Source: Calditrichia bacterium
Lineage (GTDB): Bacteria > Calditrichota > Calditrichia > RBG-13-44-9 > J075
DNA: 64,000 nt
Assembly (NCBI GenBank): GCA_028284445.1
Contig: JANQRS010000061.1
Coordinates: 124,001 to 188,000, forward strand
Direction: 5' to 3'
Positions 61,381 through 64,000 of this stretch are shown here, piece after piece; positions within the stretch are counted from its first letter, which is position 1, and every line of letters starts with the position of its first letter. Position numbers and translations under genes: made by a program. The notes under the pieces were generated by a model. The model had not been told where the DNA came from. It made no database searches and saw only the letters and a list, made by a program, of their open reading frames with translations.

Positions 61381-64000
61381 ATGAGCAGTGAAACATCTCT
61401 CTATCCAACTTCCTTTACCCAGGAACGTTTCTGGTTCCTGAATGAAATGGTGCCGGGCAATCCGGCATACAACATCGCCTTTGGCGTGACCTTTCGTGGT
61501 TCGCTTGATCGCGCGCGGCTCAATCAGGCACTCAACGCGATCATAGAGCGTCACGAGGCGTTGCGAACGCGATTTCAGGCCCATGAGGGCAGCCCCTACC
61601 AGGTGATCGAGAATCCCTGGACTGTTCAACTTGCTGAGGAGGACCTCAGCCACCTGGATCGCAGCGAGATGAACAAGCAAGTTGAAACAATCATCACCAA
61701 GGCGGCAGAGTCGGCTTTCGACTTGTCGACGCTACCGCTTATTCGTTGTCAGCTATTTAAGTTGGCGAAGGAAGAACATTTACTGTTCATCGTTGTGCAT
61801 CATATCGTTTTTGACGGCTGGTCAGTTGGCGTTTTCCTGCGAGAGCTGGCAGAGCATTATCAGCGCCATGCTCAAGCGAACCAGGCTGACATGCTTCCGG
61901 AAATTGCCATTCAATATCTCGATTATGCTGTTTGGCAGAAAGCAGCCGTGCAAAGCGAAGTGGTTGGCCAGCAGCTGGATTTTTGGAAAGATTTGCTAAA
62001 AGATGCACCGGTGAAATTGTCGTTCCTGACTGATTACTCCCGCCCGGCGATACAGCAGTTTTCTGCCGGACGCAAGCATTTCCAGCTTGGGAAAGAATTG
62101 TCGGAACGCTTAACTGCACTGGCTTGCGATAACGGTGCGACACTCTTTACCAGTTTATTGTCTGTTTTTCAAATCCTGGTATACAAATATACCGGCAAGA
62201 AGGATTTCCTTATTGGCACGCCCATCGCCAATCGTCAGCCGAAGGAAATTGAAGAGCTGATTGGCTGCTTTATCAATATGTTGCCTTTTCGGGCAGCCCT
62301 TGAAGATGGATCCGGCTTTCTGGATATCGTTCGCAAGAGTCAGGAGCAATGTTTGTCGCTATATGCCAATCAGGATCTGCCATTTGATTACCTGATTCGC
62401 GAGCTGCGCCTGCCGCGCGATCTTAGCACCAGCCCGCTGGTGCAAATCCTGTTCAATTTTCAGAATGCCGCCATAGATGCGGTGGATGCCGGCGATCTGC
62501 ACATTTCCCAGGAAAAATACTTCAACGGCACAACGCAATATGAACTGACGGTCGAGATGTGGCAGCGGCCGGATGGTCTGGAAGGATTCTTCGAATATAA
62601 TAGCACCTTGTTTCGTCCGGAAACGATAGAGCGGATGACGAATCATTTCCTGGAAATTCTGCGGGCCGCGGTAGATTCTCCGGAAAAAGCAATTGCTGAA
62701 CTGCCTTTGCTAACCGGCGACGAATATCAACAACTGGTTGTTGACTACAATGATACGGCGGCAGCTTATCCTAAAGATAAGGGTATCCATCATCTCTTCG
62801 AAGTGCAGGCCGAAAAGACGCCGGATCATACCGCCGCTATTTTCGAGGATCGGCAGATTTCCTATTGGGAGCTAAATGCCAGGGCCAATCAACTGGCTGC
62901 ATTTCTTATGCAGAAATCGGTCGGCGCTGGTACTCACGTCGGTATTTGTTTGAATCGCTCCATGGATATGCTCATTTCGATGTTAGCTGTGCTAAAGAGC
63001 GGCGCCTCTTATATTCCGCTTGATCCGACATACCCGAAGGGGCGCCTGGAATACATGGTCGAACATTCCGGACTGAAGATGTTGCTAACGGATACCCAGG
63101 CAGCCAGGCAGTTTTCAGATGCGACTGTTGAAGCTGTCCTGGTGAGCGAAGTGCTTACTGCGTTGACAGATCAGCCCACGGATAACCCGGTCGTTGCATT
63201 TAACAGAGAAGCCCCGGCATATACAATTTACACATCCGGTTCGACCGGCAAGCCTAAAGGCGTGGTTATTCCGCATCGGGCTGCCACGAATTTTCTCCTT
63301 AGTATGCAGAAGGAGCCTGGTATTACTGGTGACGATGTTTTGTTAGCAGTAACGACCTTGTCGTTTGATATCTCGGTCCTGGAAATGTTTCTGCCGCTGA
63401 TCTCCGGGGCGACGGTCAATATTGTACCTCAGCAGATTCTGAACAATGGTTTTCTGCTTGCAGAGGAGATTGCCGAAAGCGGCGCCACGATAATGCAGGC
63501 TACTCCGGCCTCATGGCGATTGCTCATCGATGCAGGATGGCAGGGAAGCAGTGACTTGAAGATTCTTTGCGGTGGGGAATTATTACCGCCGGAGCTGGCT
63601 GAGGCATTGTTGCAACGCGGAAAATCACTCTGGAATCTATATGGGCCAACCGAGACAACTGTATGGTCGGCAGCATATCAGGTGGCGGCGGTCGATGGCC
63701 CGGTTTCAATCGGTCGACCAATTGACAATACCAGCGTCTATATTCTGGATACGGATAAGAACCCTTTACCAAAGGGCGTTGAAGGCGAGCTATACATCGG
63801 CGGTGATGGCTTGGCGCTGGGGTATTTGCATCAAGATGATATGACGGCCGAACGGTTTATCGATTACGAAAGGGCAGGCGGACGCATTTATCGCACTGGC
63901 GACCTGGCAAAATTTAGAAATGATGGGACGGTTGAAATTGTCGGCCGCATAGACCACCAGGTCAAAATCCGCGGGTTTCGCATCGAACTCGGCGAAATTG
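61381..64000 (+). CDS. NRPS condensation-adenylation module (3' truncated by window)
   Basis: The frame is open from ATG 61381 to the window end (873 codons), so the C-terminus is missing. The condensation domain (~1-435) has SFTQERFWFL, the active-site HHIVFDG (~140) and RHEALRTRF near residue 60. It is followed by an adenylation domain (~465 onward): YTSGSTGKPKG (~616), SFDISVLEMF (~661), LYGPTETTVW and GRIDHQVKIRG. Aligned by eye to GrsA, the specificity residues are D-I-L-Q-L-G-L-V-W, close to the glycine code DILQLGLIWK. This is therefore a glycine-type elongation module acting after the A-T protein of 59444-61324. More modules probably follow outside the window. The C domain looks like an LCL type. 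The product is unknown. Confidence 0.93.
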   Translation, partial: MSSETSLYPTSFTQERFWFLNEMVPGNPAYNIAFGVTFRGSLDRARLNQALNAIIERHEALRTRFQAHEGSPYQVIENPWTVQLAEEDLSHLDRSEMNKQVETIITKAAESAFDLSTLPLIRCQLFKLAKEEHLLFIVVHHIVFDGWSVGVFLRELAEHYQRHAQANQADMLPEIAIQYLDYAVWQKAAVQSEVVGQQLDFWKDLLKDAPVKLSFLTDYSRPAIQQFSAGRKHFQLGKELSERLTALACDNGATLFTSLLSVFQILVYKYTGKKDFLIGTPIANRQPKEIEELIGCFINMLPFRAALEDGSGFLDIVRKSQEQCLSLYANQDLPFDYLIRELRLPRDLSTSPLVQILFNFQNAAIDAVDAGDLHISQEKYFNGTTQYELTVEMWQRPDGLEGFFEYNSTLFRPETIERMTNHFLEILRAAVDSPEKAIAELPLLTGDEYQQLVVDYNDTAAAYPKDKGIHHLFEVQAEKTPDHTAAIFEDRQISYWELNARANQLAAFLMQKSVGAGTHVGICLNRSMDMLISMLAVLKSGASYIPLDPTYPKGRLEYMVEHSGLKMLLTDTQAARQFSDATVEAVLVSEVLTALTDQPTDNPVVAFNREAPAYTIYTSGSTGKPKGVVIPHRAATNFLLSMQKEPGITGDDVLLAVTTLSFDISVLEMFLPLISGATVNIVPQQILNNGFLLAEEIAESGATIMQATPASWRLLIDAGWQGSSDLKILCGGELLPPELAEALLQRGKSLWNLYGPTETTVWSAAYQVAAVDGPVSIGRPIDNTSVYILDTDKNPLPKGVEGELYIGGDGLALGYLHQDDMTAERFIDYERAGGRIYRTGDLAKFRNDGTVEIVGRIDHQVKIRGFRIELGEI

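Overview
This window looks like chromosomal DNA of a Gram-negative, probably uncultivated member of the FCB superphylum (Bacteroidota, Calditrichota or KSB1-like lineages). The evidence is several secreted proteins with type IX secretion (T9SS) style C-terminal sorting domains (for example QNYPNPFNPSTTIRYALP), a PorP/SprF-like outer-membrane barrel, TonB-dependent receptors with carboxypeptidase-like plug extensions, a DUF4301 protein, and a tmRNA tag (ADYDYALAA) close to the Chlorobi type. Lineage is inferred from gene content only. The intergenic spaces carry many short palindromic and tandem repeat families.

Layout. 1-9235 (+): an envelope locus with the 3' end of a T9SS type B-like cargo, an SprF/PorP-like partner, then ExbB (fused to Ig-like domains), two ExbD proteins, a TonB/TolA-like protein, a TPR lipoprotein and an exported protein. 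9288-20304 (-): three tandem paralogous giant exported proteins with T9SS type A-like C-termini. 20522-24016 (-): LOG-family hydrolase, purL and an ECF-like sigma factor. 24523-26565 (+): two lipoproteins, one with a possible CHAP-like fold. 26694-28247 (-): alanine/glycine:sodium symporter. 28850-29230 (+): tmRNA. 29294-37496 (-): two paralogous TonB-dependent receptors flanking an unusual beta-helix/TonB fusion, followed on the same strand by a leucine-rich-repeat protein (37588-38511) and DUF4301 (38969-40594). 41121-43982 (+): nicotinamidase, nicotinate phosphoribosyltransferase and a class II aldolase, an NAD salvage operon. 44177-48250 (-): hybrid sensor kinase with a periplasmic propeller. 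48504-59102 (+): threonine dehydratase-like enzyme, HemW-like radical SAM enzyme, two PQQ-type propeller lipoproteins, siderophore-type TonB receptor, DUF3311 plus sodium:solute symporter, and a glycosyltransferase. 59444-64000 (+): start of a nonribosomal peptide synthetase (NRPS) cluster (A-T protein, then C-A..., running off the window; the second A domain carries a glycine-like specificity code).

How it fits together. Much of the window concerns the cell envelope: proton-motive-force transducers (ExbB/ExbD, TonB-like proteins), outer-membrane receptors that need them, and large secreted surface proteins. The most unusual architectures are the beta-helix/KP-repeat/TonB protein between two receptors, the ExbB with C-terminal Ig domains, and a composite intercistronic repeat that follows gene ends in transcription orientation and has apparently supplied coding sequence for signal-peptide N-termini. 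All assignments come from reading the sequence; no database search was run.
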